DNA of 64,000 bases from Glutamicibacter nicotianae (GTDB lineage Bacteria > Actinomycetota > Actinomycetes > Actinomycetales > Micrococcaceae). A program made the position numbers and the translations under genes. The stretch lies in NCBI RefSeq assembly GCF_006539525.1, contig NZ_BJNE01000005.1, forward strand, positions 156,856 to 220,855, in the 5' to 3' direction. Under the pieces are notes generated by a model. That model had not been told where the DNA came from, made no database searches, and saw nothing but the letters and a program-made list of their open reading frames with translations. This document shows positions 1 to 8,280 of this stretch, piece by piece (position 1 is the stretch's first letter; every line of letters begins with the position of its first letter).

Positions 1-124
1 AACGTTGCGGTCCGCCCGCCAGCGCCAGAAGCACCAGCGGTGTCCATTTATCGCCTAGACGCTGCATAATTTCACGTGACGGGCATTCCTGCATGAACAC
101 GTCGAAAGGTTCATGGCTATCCAT
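1..124 (-). CDS. HxlR-family winged-helix regulator, N-terminal fragment
   Basis: Partial gene: the first 41 residues are inside the window and the rest lies beyond base 1. The start is the ATG read on the minus strand at 124-122. The peptide has the usual HxlR opening: an acidic/polar N-terminus, a Cys near residue 14 (ECPSR), then IMQRLGDKWTPLVLLALAGG, the first helices of the winged-helix domain. HxlR proteins repress neighbouring oxidoreductase genes, often responding through that N-terminal Cys (family knowledge). It is divergent from the NAD(P)-binding protein at 209 and shares a palindromic operator candidate with it. Confidence 0.85.
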   Translation of the reverse strand, partial: MDSHEPFDVFMQECPSREIMQRLGDKWTPLVLLALAGGPQR

Positions 125-152
125 GAGGAAACCTAGTTTCGTTGTAGTAGTC

Positions 153-169
153 GGTATCTAAAGGATACC
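153..169. promoter_or_regulatory. Palindrome between HxlR and reductase genes, candidate HxlR operator
   Basis: Perfect inverted repeat GGTATC-TAAAG-GATACC in the 84-base divergent intergenic region. GTATC-N5-GATAC sites are typical of HxlR-family dimers. Position fits control of both divergent genes. Confidence 0.6.
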
Positions 170-208
170 ATTGTGTCGAAGCCAATTCCCTCAAAGAAAG
201 AGAACACC

Positions 209-817
209 ATGAAGATTGCAGTATACGGAGCGACCGGCATGGTCGGCTCGGAAGTTGTTGCCGAAGCCATTTCCCGCGGCCATGAGGTCACCTCGGTCAC
301 CCGTTCGGGCAAGGAGGTCGAGGGCACCACCGCAGTGGCCGCCGAGCTGGGCGACGGCGCGGCCTACCGCGATCTGGGCAAGGGCAACGACGTGATCGTC
401 ATCGCCGTGCCGCCATCGCGCACCGGCGGCGACCACCAGGAATACCTGGATGCCTTCGAACAGATCACCGAAACCCTTGTTCCGGCCCGCCTGGTCGTGG
501 TCGGCGGCGCCGGCACCACCGAAGTGGAGGGCGTGCGCCTGGTCGACACTCCGGGATTCCCCGAGGAATACAAGGCCGAAGCCACTACCTGCGCCGAGGT
601 CTACGACATGTTCACCTCGGTTTCCGGCATCACCTGGACCGTCGTGGCCCCGGCCCCGGTCATCATGCCAGCACGCCGCACCGGCAGCTACACCCTGGGC
701 ACCGATTCGCCGGCTGGCGACTTCGTTTCCTCCCAGGACTTCGCCGTGGCGATCCTCGATGAGATCGAAACCCCGGTCCATGAGAACCGCCGCATGACCG
801 TGGCCAGCGAAAAGTAG
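209..817 (+). CDS. NAD(P)H-binding (NmrA/SDR-a5-like) reductase
   Basis: A 202-residue protein. It begins MKIAVYGATGMVGSEV, a Rossmann nucleotide-binding motif with GATGMVG at residues 7-13. Length and sequence style fit the YhfK/NmrA-like atypical short-chain dehydrogenases, which lack the Tyr-Lys catalytic pair and often act as NAD(P)H-dependent reductases or redox sensors. I chose the ATG at 209, preceded by AAAGAGAACACC. The frame extends upstream to a GTG at 173, but the extra residues do not belong to the Rossmann fold. The neighbouring HxlR regulator suggests induction by electrophile or redox stress. The substrate is unknown. Confidence 0.85.
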   Translation: MKIAVYGATGMVGSEVVAEAISRGHEVTSVTRSGKEVEGTTAVAAELGDGAAYRDLGKGNDVIVIAVPPSRTGGDHQEYLDAFEQITETLVPARLVVVGGAGTTEVEGVRLVDTPGFPEEYKAEATTCAEVYDMFTSVSGITWTVVAPAPVIMPARRTGSYTLGTDSPAGDFVSSQDFAVAILDEIETPVHENRRMTVASEK

Positions 818-843
818 TCCGCTTCACGGATTGCCGTTGGCAA

Positions 844-886
844 GCATTCGCCAGATCGGAGCGGGACGCTCCGATCTGACGAATGC
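844..886 (+). terminator. Strong hairpin terminator
   Basis: A 20-base arm (844-863) pairs with 867-886 with one mismatch across a GGA loop. It lies 26 bases after the reductase stop. There is no clear T-run, which is common for GC-rich actinobacterial terminators. Confidence 0.65.
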
Positions 887-948
887 GTTCCGGATGACTA
901 GAGTTGGTTTGGTCATCACCACTAGTTCATCGAGGTAAGCACTTCCCC

Positions 949-2613
949 ATGCAACGATACTCGCGCGCATCCCGGATCCTCGGCTGCGCTATCGCGCTCC
1001 CGCTCATTGGATCCCTGCTGGCCAGCTGCTCGGCAGGGGCCGGACCCGATTCCACCGCAGAGAATGCGAAGCCGGTAGCCGGCGGCACCCTGGTCTACGC
1101 TTCGGGCGATGCCGAGCCGTCGTGCCTGGACCCGCATGTGGGCGGCAACTACCCGCAGGCCCTGGTGGCCAGCCAGTACCTCGAATCCCTGTTCACCAAG
1201 GATGCGGACGGGAAGATCATCCCGTGGCTTGCCGAAAGCACCGACGTATCCGAAGACGGCCTGACCCGCACCATCACCCTGCGCGACGGCATCAGCTTCA
1301 CCGACGGCACCAAGCTCACCGCCGAAGCCATCAAGGCCAATATCGAGCACCTGAAAGATCCGAATACCGCTTCCTCCACCGGCTACCTGGCCGTGGGCAA
1401 GGTAGTGGACATCGAAATTGTTGATGAGCTCACCGCCAAGCTGACGCTCTCCTCCCCGGATAACGCGCTGCTCGAATCGCTGTCCATGCCGTGGACTGCC
1501 ATCGAATCCCCCAAGGCGCTGGAACGCGACCAGGCCACCAACTGCGCCTCCCCGGTAGGCACCGGCCCGTTCAAGGTCGAGTCCTGGGAGCACCAGAAGG
1601 CAGTGAACCTGGTCCGCAACGACGACTACGTGCTGCCGGTGGGCGACACGGCGCGTGCCGATGACAAGGCCTATCTGGATGGCATCACCTGGCGCTTCAT
1701 CCCGGAGGCCGCCACCCGCTACGCCGCATTGCAGTCCGGCGAGGTCGACGTGATCGACAACGCGCAGCCGGACACCATTGCCACCGCGACGAACGACAAC
1801 TCGCTGGGCCACCTGGATGCACCGCGCCCGGGCGCTTCCAACCGCATCGAACTGAACAGCTCCAAGGCGCCATTCGATGACCAGCGCGTGCGCGAAGCAT
1901 TCATCCGCTCCGTGGATGCCAACTCCGGCATCAGCGCCCTCTACTTCGGCACCGCGCAGCGCAGCTACTCGCTGCTCTCCTCCGTGGAGCCGCTGGGCTA
2001 CACCGACGAGTCGCTGTTCGGCACCGATGCGGCCAAGGCCAATGAGCTGCTCGATGAAGCTGGCTGGACCGAACGCGACGCCGAAGGCTACCGCGTGAAG
2101 GACGGCAAGCGCCTGTCCCTGGACTTCCCGGTCTCCACCAACCAGTCGGTTCCCGCCGAGCAGTCGCTGTTCGAGCAGTTCCAGGCTCAGGCCAAGGCCG
2201 TGGGCTTCGAGGTGAAGATCCAGCTGCTGGACCTGTCCAGCTGGTACGGCGCCCTGGCCAAGCACGAATACGACCTGGTCTCCGCTCCGTACACCAAGGT
2301 CGGCCCGTCGGTGCTGCGCATCCTCTACCACTCCAATTCGACCGTGCCTGCGCCATCGGGCTACTTTGCCAACAACGCGCAGGTGAAGAACGAGAAGCTG
2401 GATGGAATCCTGGCCGAGGCCGAGCAGACCAATGACGAGGCGCTACGCGCTTCGCTGTACGAGCAGGCGCAGAAGCTGGTGCTCGAGGGCTACTACGTGC
2501 TGCCGCTCTACGACCAGCAGAACCACTTCCTCTACGGCAAGAACGTGCACGGAGTCGGCGCCACCACCGCCGTGTCCTCGCCGATCTACTACGACACCTT
2601 CATCACCGAGTAG
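949..2613 (+). CDS. ABC transporter substrate-binding lipoprotein (peptide/nickel/opine type, SBP_bac_5)
   Basis: A 554-residue family 5 solute-binding protein. A signal peptide with a lipobox (LASC, Cys about residue 27) marks it as a membrane-anchored lipoprotein. The mature protein has the usual sequence landmarks: GGTLVYASG near the start, LDPH, GTGPFKVESW, and a C-terminal LPLYDQQNHFLYG. I chose the ATG at 949 because a GAGGTAAGC ribosome site precedes it and the signal peptide begins there; the open frame reaches back to 904. It delivers the ligand to the two permeases that follow 6 bases downstream. The ligand cannot be read from sequence: oligopeptide, opine, nickel chelate and glycoside remain possible. 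Confidence 0.92.
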   Translation: MQRYSRASRILGCAIALPLIGSLLASCSAGAGPDSTAENAKPVAGGTLVYASGDAEPSCLDPHVGGNYPQALVASQYLESLFTKDADGKIIPWLAESTDVSEDGLTRTITLRDGISFTDGTKLTAEAIKANIEHLKDPNTASSTGYLAVGKVVDIEIVDELTAKLTLSSPDNALLESLSMPWTAIESPKALERDQATNCASPVGTGPFKVESWEHQKAVNLVRNDDYVLPVGDTARADDKAYLDGITWRFIPEAATRYAALQSGEVDVIDNAQPDTIATATNDNSLGHLDAPRPGASNRIELNSSKAPFDDQRVREAFIRSVDANSGISALYFGTAQRSYSLLSSVEPLGYTDESLFGTDAAKANELLDEAGWTERDAEGYRVKDGKRLSLDFPVSTNQSVPAEQSLFEQFQAQAKAVGFEVKIQLLDLSSWYGALAKHEYDLVSAPYTKVGPSVLRILYHSNSTVPAPSGYFANNAQVKNEKLDGILAEAEQTNDEALRASLYEQAQKLVLEGYYVLPLYDQQNHFLYGKNVHGVGATTAVSSPIYYDTFITE

Positions 2614-2619
2614 CAACCG

Positions 2620-3552
2620 GTGGGCACGATTGCTTGGGCCGGGCGCAAGATCGGCGGCGCGCTGGTGGTGCTGTGGCTGGTCGCCACCGCCATCTTCATC
2701 GCCATCCGGCTGATCCCCGGCGACCCGGCCGAAGCAATCATGGGCGGCCCCGGCTCCCAGGCCTCGGCCGAAGCGCTGGCCGCTGCCCGCGCCGAGTATG
2801 GACTGGACCGGCCGCTCATCGCCCAGTACCTGATGTACCTGGGCAAGCTGGCCACCTGCGATTTCGGAACCTCCTATTCGCTCAAGCAGCCGGTGATCGG
2901 CATCATGGGCGAGGTCCTGCCCAACACCCTCTGGCTGGCGCTGCTCGCCCTGGCCGCTGCGTGGGTGCTGTCCCTGTGCTTCGCCGCCCAGGCCATGCGC
3001 GCCAACCGGGTGGGCGCCTGGGTGGGGAATATCGTGGAAATCATTGCCGCCGCGGTGCCGCACTTCTGGCTTGGCGCGGTGCTGATCATGTTCTTCTCCT
3101 CGATGCTCGGCTGGCTCCCGGCGGTGGACAACGGCACGACCCAGGGCCTGGTCCTTCCGGTGCTGACCCTGGCCTTGCCGCTGGCCGGATTCCTCACCCA
3201 GCTGATGCGCGATTCGCTTAGCTACGCCATGTCAAGCCAGTTCGCGCTGGCCGCCCGAGCCCGCGGCGAGAGCCGGCTGGCAGTCTTCTGGCGCCATGGC
3301 CTGCGCCATGCCGCCTTGCCAGCACTGGGCCTGACCGGCTGGGCATTCTCCTCGCTGCTCTCCGGGGCAGTGGTGGTCGAAGCGGTCTTCGCCCGCCCGG
3401 GCCTGGGCCGCTCGCTGCTCTCTGCGGTGCTGGCGCGCGACATTCCCATGGTTACCGGCATCGCCTTGTTCTCCGCACTGGTGTACATCGTGGTCATGGC
3501 CATCACCGAAGGCCTTGAACGCGCCATCGACCCGGCAGGAGCGAGCTCATGA
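2620..3552 (+). CDS. ABC transporter permease (DppB/OppB-like)
   Basis: A 310-residue integral membrane protein with the family opening of one transmembrane helix followed by IRLIPGDPAEAIMGG, a large periplasmic loop, then about five further helices. The cytoplasmic EAA loop is visible as ARARGESRLAVFWRHGLRHAALP near residues 207-230. The start is a GTG 6 bases after the lipoprotein stop. It forms the first half of the transmembrane channel. The end overlaps the next permease by ATGA, indicating translational coupling. Confidence 0.92.
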   Translation: MGTIAWAGRKIGGALVVLWLVATAIFIAIRLIPGDPAEAIMGGPGSQASAEALAAARAEYGLDRPLIAQYLMYLGKLATCDFGTSYSLKQPVIGIMGEVLPNTLWLALLALAAAWVLSLCFAAQAMRANRVGAWVGNIVEIIAAAVPHFWLGAVLIMFFSSMLGWLPAVDNGTTQGLVLPVLTLALPLAGFLTQLMRDSLSYAMSSQFALAARARGESRLAVFWRHGLRHAALPALGLTGWAFSSLLSGAVVVEAVFARPGLGRSLLSAVLARDIPMVTGIALFSALVYIVVMAITEGLERAIDPAGASS

Positions 3553-4346
3553 GCCGCACCGCGAAGATCCTCAGCATCGCCTTCATCGCCCTGTGGGCGC
3601 TGATCGCTCTTGCCCCTTCGGTGCTGGCCCCGGGCGACCCGTTGGCCGTCAACCCGGCCGAGGCATTCCAGGCGCCCGGCACCACGCACTTCTTCGGCAC
3701 CGACGAATCCGGCCGCGACATCTATACCCGCGTCATCCATGGCGCCCGCGACTCGCTGGCCATCGGGTTGGCCGCCACCGCGCTGGGCATGGGTCTGGCC
3801 ATCGTCTTGGGCACCGTCGCGGCGCTGTCCCCGCGCTGGCTCGATGAGATCATCCTGCGCGTGCTCGAAGCGCTGTATGCGATTCCTTCCCTGCTGATGG
3901 CACTGCTGATCATCGCCTTCACCGGTCCCGGAGTCGGACCGGCCATCGTCGCGGTAGGCCTGTCCACCGCACCGGGCTATGCCCGGCTGGTGCGCAGCCA
4001 GATCCGCACGCTGAAGAGCTCCGAAATGCTGGAAGCGGCCACCGTGCTGGGCCGCGGCACCTGGCTGCGCGTGCGCAACCACCTGGTCCCCAACGCCCTG
4101 AAGCCCCTGCTGGCACTGGTGACCCTCGGGATTGGCCAGGCGGTCATCTGGGCCGCGGCGCTGTCGTTCCTGGGCTTGGGCACCCCGCCCCCAGCCCCTG
4201 AATGGGGCGCCATGCTCTCGGCCGGACGCACCTACCTGCACCTGGCCTGGTGGATGAGCCTGTTCCCCGGTCTGGCAATTGTTTTCGTGGCCGCCGGCGC
4301 CACCCTGATCGGCCGTGCGCTGGGCGGAAAGGCCAGGACCACATGA
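3549..4346 (+). CDS. ABC transporter permease (DppC/OppC-like)
   Basis: A 265-residue second permease. It shows the family motif HFFGTDESGRDIYTRVIHGAR at residues 42-62, which follows the first transmembrane helix. The EAA-type loop EAATVLGRGTWLRVRNHLVPN lies near 161-181. It is coupled by ATGA overlaps to the gene before and the gene after, so the four proteins should be made in fixed ratio as one importer. Confidence 0.92.
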   Translation: MSRTAKILSIAFIALWALIALAPSVLAPGDPLAVNPAEAFQAPGTTHFFGTDESGRDIYTRVIHGARDSLAIGLAATALGMGLAIVLGTVAALSPRWLDEIILRVLEALYAIPSLLMALLIIAFTGPGVGPAIVAVGLSTAPGYARLVRSQIRTLKSSEMLEAATVLGRGTWLRVRNHLVPNALKPLLALVTLGIGQAVIWAAALSFLGLGTPPPAPEWGAMLSAGRTYLHLAWWMSLFPGLAIVFVAAGATLIGRALGGKARTT

Positions 4347-5938
4347 ACGGGCAAGCATTGATCACCGCCAGGAATCTGTCGGTCAGCTTCGGTTCCACCG
4401 TGGCGGTGAAGAACGTTTCCTTCACCGTCCGGGCCGGAAGCTGCCTAGCGCTGGTGGGCGAATCCGGCTCCGGCAAATCCGTGACTGCACGCAGCCTGCT
4501 GGGACTCTCCGGCGGCACTGCGACCGCGGACGCGCTGGAAGTCTGCGGGCAGGATGCCCTGTCGCTGTCCGAGCGCAGCTGGCAGCAGATCCGCGGCAGC
4601 TCCGTCTCGATGATCCTGCAGGATGCGCTGATGGCGCTGGATCCGTTGCGTCCGGTGGGCAGGGAAATCGGCGACGCGCTCAAGGCCCACGGCAAGCTGC
4701 CCCGGGCCGAGCGCCAGCAGCGGGTGATCCAGGTGCTTGAGTCCGTGCGCATGCCCGAACCCGAACGCCGCGCCAGGCAGCGTTCCACCGAGCTTTCCGG
4801 CGGCATGCGCCAGCGCGCGCTGATTGCCCAGGCCCTGGCCGGCAACCCGCAGGTGGTCATCGCCGATGAGGCCACCACCGCGCTGGACTCGGCGCTGACC
4901 GCCTTGGTTCTCGCGCAGCTGCGCGAGCTGAAGGAGCAGGGCCGCGGCGTGCTGATGATCAGCCACGATCTGGCCCAGGTCGCCCACCTGGCCGATGACA
5001 TCGCGGTGATGCGCCAAGGCGAGATTGTCGAGGCCGGAGTCGCCGCGCAGATCCTGGGCAACCCGCAGCATGAGTACACACGGCAGCTGCTGCGCGCCGT
5101 GCCTTCGGGCGTGCCGCGCTTCGTGCCCTTGTCGGCAGCCAGCAGGCCTTTGGCCGCACCGATGCAGAAAGATCCCGCGCCGGCTTCCAGCGCGCTGTCG
5201 GCCAACGGGCTGTCGAAGAGCTTCGGCAAGCATGCGGCCGTCGAGTCGGCCAGCTTCGAGGTACCCCGCGGCAAGACCCTGGGCATCGTTGGCGAATCCG
5301 GATCGGGCAAGACCACCACTGCCCGCATGGTCCTGGGCTTGCAGCCACCGGATGCCGGCACTGTCGAGCTGCTCGGCGAACGCTTCGCCCCGGCCCATGA
5401 GCCGCAGCGCCGGAAGCTGCGCGAGCAGATGGGCGCGATCTACCAGAACCCGCTGGGATCCTTCGACCCGCGCTATTCCGTGGGCCAGCTGCTGGCCGAT
5501 GCGCTGAGCCGGGGCAAGTCCAAGCGCGCTGCCGAATACCGCGTTCCGGTGACGGAGCTACTGGAACAGGTTGAGTTGTCCCTTGGTTTGCTGGACCGCA
5601 ATCCGCGCGAGCTCTCCGGCGGGCAGCGCCAGCGCCTGGCCATTGCCCGTGCGCTGGCACCGAAGCCATCGGTGCTGGTCCTCGACGAGCCGGTCTCCGC
5701 CTTGGATGCTTCCATCCAGGCCACCGTGCTGGATCTGCTGGATAGGATCCAGGTCGAGACCGGGACCAGCTACCTGTTCATCAGCCACGATTTATCGGTC
5801 ATCGAGCATATGAGCGATAACGTCGCGGTAATGCATCAGGGCAAGATCATCGAGCAGGGTGCGACAGCCCAGGTCTTCGCAGCTCCGCAGCAGGAGTACA
5901 CGAAGCTGCTGCTCTCGGCGATGCCGCGGTTGCGCTGA
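4343..5938 (+). CDS. Fused double ATPase of the peptide/opine ABC importer (DppD-DppF fusion)
   Basis: A 531-residue protein with two complete nucleotide-binding domains, so one polypeptide replaces the usual DppD and DppF subunits. The first half has Walker A GESGSGKS, signature LSGGMRQR and Walker B VVIADEATTALD. The second half has Walker A GESGSGKT, signature LSGGQRQR and Walker B VLVLDEPVSALD. The ATG at 4343 overlaps the permease stop (ATGA). The frame is open back to 4202, but that part is permease sequence read out of frame. It powers ligand import. The operon ends here. Confidence 0.93.
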   Translation: MNGQALITARNLSVSFGSTVAVKNVSFTVRAGSCLALVGESGSGKSVTARSLLGLSGGTATADALEVCGQDALSLSERSWQQIRGSSVSMILQDALMALDPLRPVGREIGDALKAHGKLPRAERQQRVIQVLESVRMPEPERRARQRSTELSGGMRQRALIAQALAGNPQVVIADEATTALDSALTALVLAQLRELKEQGRGVLMISHDLAQVAHLADDIAVMRQGEIVEAGVAAQILGNPQHEYTRQLLRAVPSGVPRFVPLSAASRPLAAPMQKDPAPASSALSANGLSKSFGKHAAVESASFEVPRGKTLGIVGESGSGKTTTARMVLGLQPPDAGTVELLGERFAPAHEPQRRKLREQMGAIYQNPLGSFDPRYSVGQLLADALSRGKSKRAAEYRVPVTELLEQVELSLGLLDRNPRELSGGQRQRLAIARALAPKPSVLVLDEPVSALDASIQATVLDLLDRIQVETGTSYLFISHDLSVIEHMSDNVAVMHQGKIIEQGATAQVFAAPQQEYTKLLLSAMPRLR

Positions 5939-6069
5939 GCGCCTCTAACCGCGTCCCAGTATCGCTTGGGTCATTCGTGTTACTGGAGCTAGTCACACAC
6001 CAACACCATCAGTGCGAGTATGTGTTGTGTGCTTGTTCTGCTGCGAATCGAAACATCTCTGGAACTGGA

Positions 6070-6088
6070 TAATGTGTTTCACACATTA
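6070..6088. promoter_or_regulatory. 19-bp palindrome in a convergent gap
   Basis: Perfect inverted repeat TAATGTGT-TTC-ACACATTA. It has the shape of a dimeric regulator site but lies between the 3' ends of two convergent genes, with no promoter-proximal gene beside it. The 205-base gap shows no other clear feature except the hairpin at 6126. Confidence 0.4.
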
Positions 6089-6125
6089 GACTCCCGTGCT
6101 AAGTATGCTGGCATCCATACTTGGC

Positions 6126-6147
6126 TTGACGGCCCTTGGGCCGTCAA
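6126..6147 (-). terminator. Hairpin at the 3' end of the M23 gene
   Basis: TTGACGGCCC pairs perfectly with GGGCCGTCAA across a 2-base loop, overlapping the stop codon of the minus-strand gene. There is no T-run, so terminator activity is inferred only from position. Confidence 0.4.
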
Positions 6148-6764
6148 GGAATTTCCAGAATCTTGCCGTTGCGCGGCAGCTGGCCGTCGAAAAGCATCGG
6201 CACCGCCTCGGCTGCGTGCACAGGCAGCCTGTCGATAGCCTGCACATGAACATGCGGTTCGGTGCTGTTGCCGGAGTTGCCGCATGCGGCAATGAGATCC
6301 CCGAGCGCGACGTGGTCTCCGACGCCAACTTCGAGGCTTCCCTGTTTCAGGTGGCATAGCGCAACGACCGCTGCACCGGTTTGGATCATCACGTGGTTCC
6401 CGGCGAGCGCCTGCCACCCGTGGGCAAGCCGTTGGCGTTGGGTCAGCGCATAGCCAATTGATGCCAGCCCGCGTCGGGCGCGATGGTCGGGCATCGAGGC
6501 ATCCGCCGCGATCACGGTCCCGGCGCACGGCGCCAGAATGGGCACCCCGAAACCGAAAAAGCTCGTTGGCTCCTCTGTGCCTAACCAGGTCCTGGTGGTC
6601 ACTGGCGCGGACCCTCCCTGCTCATCGACTTGGACGAAGTCGATGGCGTAGGATGAGGCGAACAGGGTTGTTCCGTGGCTGGGCACCCGGTCCGCCGGGC
6701 TGTTCTGGACCAGCCAGAGCCCGGTGAAGGGATAGTGCAGGTGCACCGCATTGCCGCCGCTCAT
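6144..6764 (-). CDS. M23 (LytM-like) peptidase-domain protein
   Basis: A 206-residue soluble protein. The C-terminal half carries the lysostaphin/LytM fold: SSYAIDFVQVD near residues 37-47, GTVIAA, GNHVMIQTG, and the metal-site motif HVHVQ in STEPHVHVQAID. The first ligand His usually found in HxxxD is replaced here (SSYAID). This is also seen in a cytosolic M23-like subgroup, so peptidase activity is uncertain. I see no signal peptide or membrane anchor, which is unusual for a wall hydrolase. It stands alone, convergent with the ABC operon and divergent from the antitoxin gene. Confidence 0.75.
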   Translation of the reverse strand: MSGGNAVHLHYPFTGLWLVQNSPADRVPSHGTTLFASSYAIDFVQVDEQGGSAPVTTRTWLGTEEPTSFFGFGVPILAPCAGTVIAADASMPDHRARRGLASIGYALTQRQRLAHGWQALAGNHVMIQTGAAVVALCHLKQGSLEVGVGDHVALGDLIAACGNSGNSTEPHVHVQAIDRLPVHAAEAVPMLFDGQLPRNGKILEIP

Positions 6765-6823
6765 AACAACCCCTGTAAGCCAAAACCCATGTTGCCTTCT
6801 TGTACAAGATCTACCATGAGTTC

Positions 6824-7069
6824 ATGATTTCCGTAGCCCTCGCCGACGTCCGCAACCGCCAGGCCGATCTCATCGCCACAGCACAGCGTGAGCCTGTCGT
6901 GATCACCTCTCGCGGGGCTGGTCGACGCGCAGTCGTCGTATCTCCGGAGTTCTGCGATCGCGCGCTCCAGGCGTTGGAAGATCAAGCCGACATTCGTGCC
7001 GCGGCGGCCGCGCGCCAAGAGACCGAACCCATCTCCCACGAGGATCTGGCCGCCGAGGTCGGCCACTGA
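6824..7069 (+). CDS. Phd/YefM-type antitoxin (orphan)
   Basis: An 81-residue protein starting MISVALADVRNRQADLI, with EPVVITSRGAGRRAVVVSP, the DNA-binding core typical of Phd/YefM antitoxins. A flexible acidic C-terminus (ISHEDLAAEVGH) follows, the part that normally wraps the toxin. I chose the ATG at 6824 from family length; another ATG lies in frame at 6800. Its toxin is not intact: only the C-terminal end of a RelE protein follows. It may now act only as a repressor or as a decoy antitoxin. Confidence 0.8.
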   Translation: MISVALADVRNRQADLIATAQREPVVITSRGAGRRAVVVSPEFCDRALQALEDQADIRAAAAARQETEPISHEDLAAEVGH

Positions 7070-7072
7070 TTC

Positions 7073-7183
7073 GTGGCGTATCGCATCGGAACCGGTGACT
7101 ACCGAGTCGTTCATGACGTCGTGGACGATGAACTGGTTGTGTTGCTCCTCAGGCGCGGGCACCGTCGAAAGGTCAATCGATGA
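7073..7183 (+). pseudogene. RelE/ParE-type toxin, C-terminal remnant
   Basis: Reading from the GTG at 7073 gives 36 residues: YRIGTGDYRVVHDVVDDELV, followed by VLLLRRGHRRKVNR. This is the standard end of a RelE-family toxin (W/YRIRVGDYRVVY...RxGHRREVY). The first 50 or so residues are absent, and the fragment starts 3 bases after the antitoxin stop, so a deletion removed the N-terminal half. It keeps the catalytic-type basic C-terminus but lacks the core sheet and is unlikely to be toxic. Confidence 0.75.
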
Positions 7184-7604
7184 GCGGCGATGGTTCCTCT
7201 TCGATCCCAATGTAGATCTCACGCACTCGAGCCCCAGCGTGGAGGCCAAAGGCACCGATTGGGACCTTATAGTACGGGACTTGGACAGTTCACTTCACGG
7301 TGGGCACCAACGACTTCAATTCGCGAGGGGCAAGCACTCGGCCCTCGGCAAAACCCGCCTTCAGCAGCCCCGATGACGACAGTGAGATGCACTTCAGCGA
7401 CACGCGGAAAGTGGCGATCGATCAGCGTGACGCCGACGACCGTCCCCTCACTGCTTCGTATAGCCCACGTCTCCTTGGAGTGAGCTGCCTCGATGCAATC
7501 CTCGTTGGAATCCGGCCGCGCGAATCACTCGGGGACCGTGGCGAGCAACTTCGCGACGTCCTCAGGCGCCTGCCGGTCGCGCCGAACAACGAATCCTGTA
7601 CTGG
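7184..7604. other. Gap of about 420 bases, no supported gene
   Basis: All six frames are short or lack recognisable sequence. Just downstream of higA on the minus strand a short frame reads RRDRQAPEDVAKLLATVPE then stop (about 7580-7524). It resembles the tail of a protein and may be a remnant. Together with the truncated toxin this suggests decayed accessory DNA. Confidence 0.4.
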
Positions 7605-7919
7605 TCAGGCGACGGCTAGAGGTGTGATCGCCTCGATCTGCTCAGACACCCGGTCCCGGGCTAGCTCCAGCTCATAGTGCGCCTGCAGGTTGAGCCAGAA
7701 CTGTGGGTCGATCCCGAAGTAGCGCCCAAGGCGCAACGCCGTGTCAGCAGTGATCGCACGCTTGCCGTGCACGATCTCATTGATGCGGCGTGGCGGCACG
7801 CCGATAGATACAGCCAGCTTGTTCTGGGTGATCCCGAACCCTTCGATGAAGTCCTCCATGAGAACCTCACCTGGATGAACGGGATCCCACTTCTCAGTGG
7901 TAGTCGACGAGTTCGACAT
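7605..7919 (-). CDS. higA: HigA-family antitoxin (Xre helix-turn-helix)
   Basis: A 104-residue protein with the HigA hallmark HPGEVLMEDFIEGFGITQNK at residues 15-34. An Xre-type HTH follows (LAVSIGVPPRRINEIVHGKR), then FGIDPQFWLNLQAHYELE. The ATG at 7919 has an excellent AGGAGGTGCCGAGA ribosome site inside the end of the toxin gene. It overlaps higB by 26 bases, the usual HigB-HigA toxin-first order. It neutralises HigB and should repress the pair from the palindrome upstream. Confidence 0.92.
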   Translation of the reverse strand: MSNSSTTTEKWDPVHPGEVLMEDFIEGFGITQNKLAVSIGVPPRRINEIVHGKRAITADTALRLGRYFGIDPQFWLNLQAHYELELARDRVSEQIEAITPLAVA

Positions 7920-8175
7920 TCTCGGCACCTCCTTCTGTCCAGCTGAAACAGATTCGCCACTGATCGTTGACCCGGATGCTGTGCTGCCCCACACGGTCGC
8001 CTTTCAGCGACTCCAACCGGTTGCCAGGTGGCACGCGCAGCGAGTCGAGGAATCGGGCGGCATGGATCTGCGTCAGCTTTCGAATGGCTGCCTTCTGGAC
8101 ACGGGGATCGACCGACGGCACCTTATCGCGATGCCAAAGTCGCTCAGTCGCCTTGTCGGCGAAGGATCTGATCAC
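7894..8175 (-). CDS. higB: HigB-family mRNA endonuclease toxin (RelE superfamily)
   Basis: A 93-residue basic protein opening MIRSFADKATERLWH, a common start for HigB toxins. RFLDSLRVPPGNRLESLKGDRVGQHSIRVNDQWRICF follows, the RelE-fold core with conserved basic residues, and it ends VELVDYH. HigB enzymes cut mRNA on the ribosome (family knowledge). The gene is complete and precedes its antitoxin with a 26-base overlap. Confidence 0.93.
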   Translation of the reverse strand: MIRSFADKATERLWHRDKVPSVDPRVQKAAIRKLTQIHAARFLDSLRVPPGNRLESLKGDRVGQHSIRVNDQWRICFSWTEGGAENVELVDYH

Positions 8176-8210
8176 ACCTACAGCATGCCAAGCTTAACGC
8201 GATGCGTCAA

Positions 8211-8225
8211 TAACGCTATACGTTA
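8211..8225. promoter_or_regulatory. Candidate HigA operator
   Basis: Inverted repeat TAACG-CTATA-CGTTA, 36 bases upstream of the higB start. A third TTAACGCG half-site lies at about 8193. Location and AT-rich spacer fit an autorepressor site overlapping the higBA promoter. Confidence 0.6.
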
Positions 8226-8280
8226 AACCAGAACTCAACCGCGCTCCCGCCACTCACGACTACCCGTAGGCTCTGAGTCC

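Noticed and set aside
62..80. TTTCACGTGA, considered as a second parS site
   Set aside because: Only the ten-base core matches; the outer bases do not, and it lies in the HxlR coding sequence.
922..2331. 469-codon minus-strand frame over the ABC lipoprotein gene
   Set aside because: The plus strand encodes a full substrate-binding protein with signal peptide; the minus frame is its shadow.
6020..6238. 72-codon plus-strand frame in the gap after the ABC operon
   Set aside because: It runs into the M23 gene antisense, has no ribosome site and no recognisable sequence.
7300..7677. 125-codon frame in the toxin-antitoxin gap
   Set aside because: Overlaps higA on the opposite strand and shows no family resemblance.
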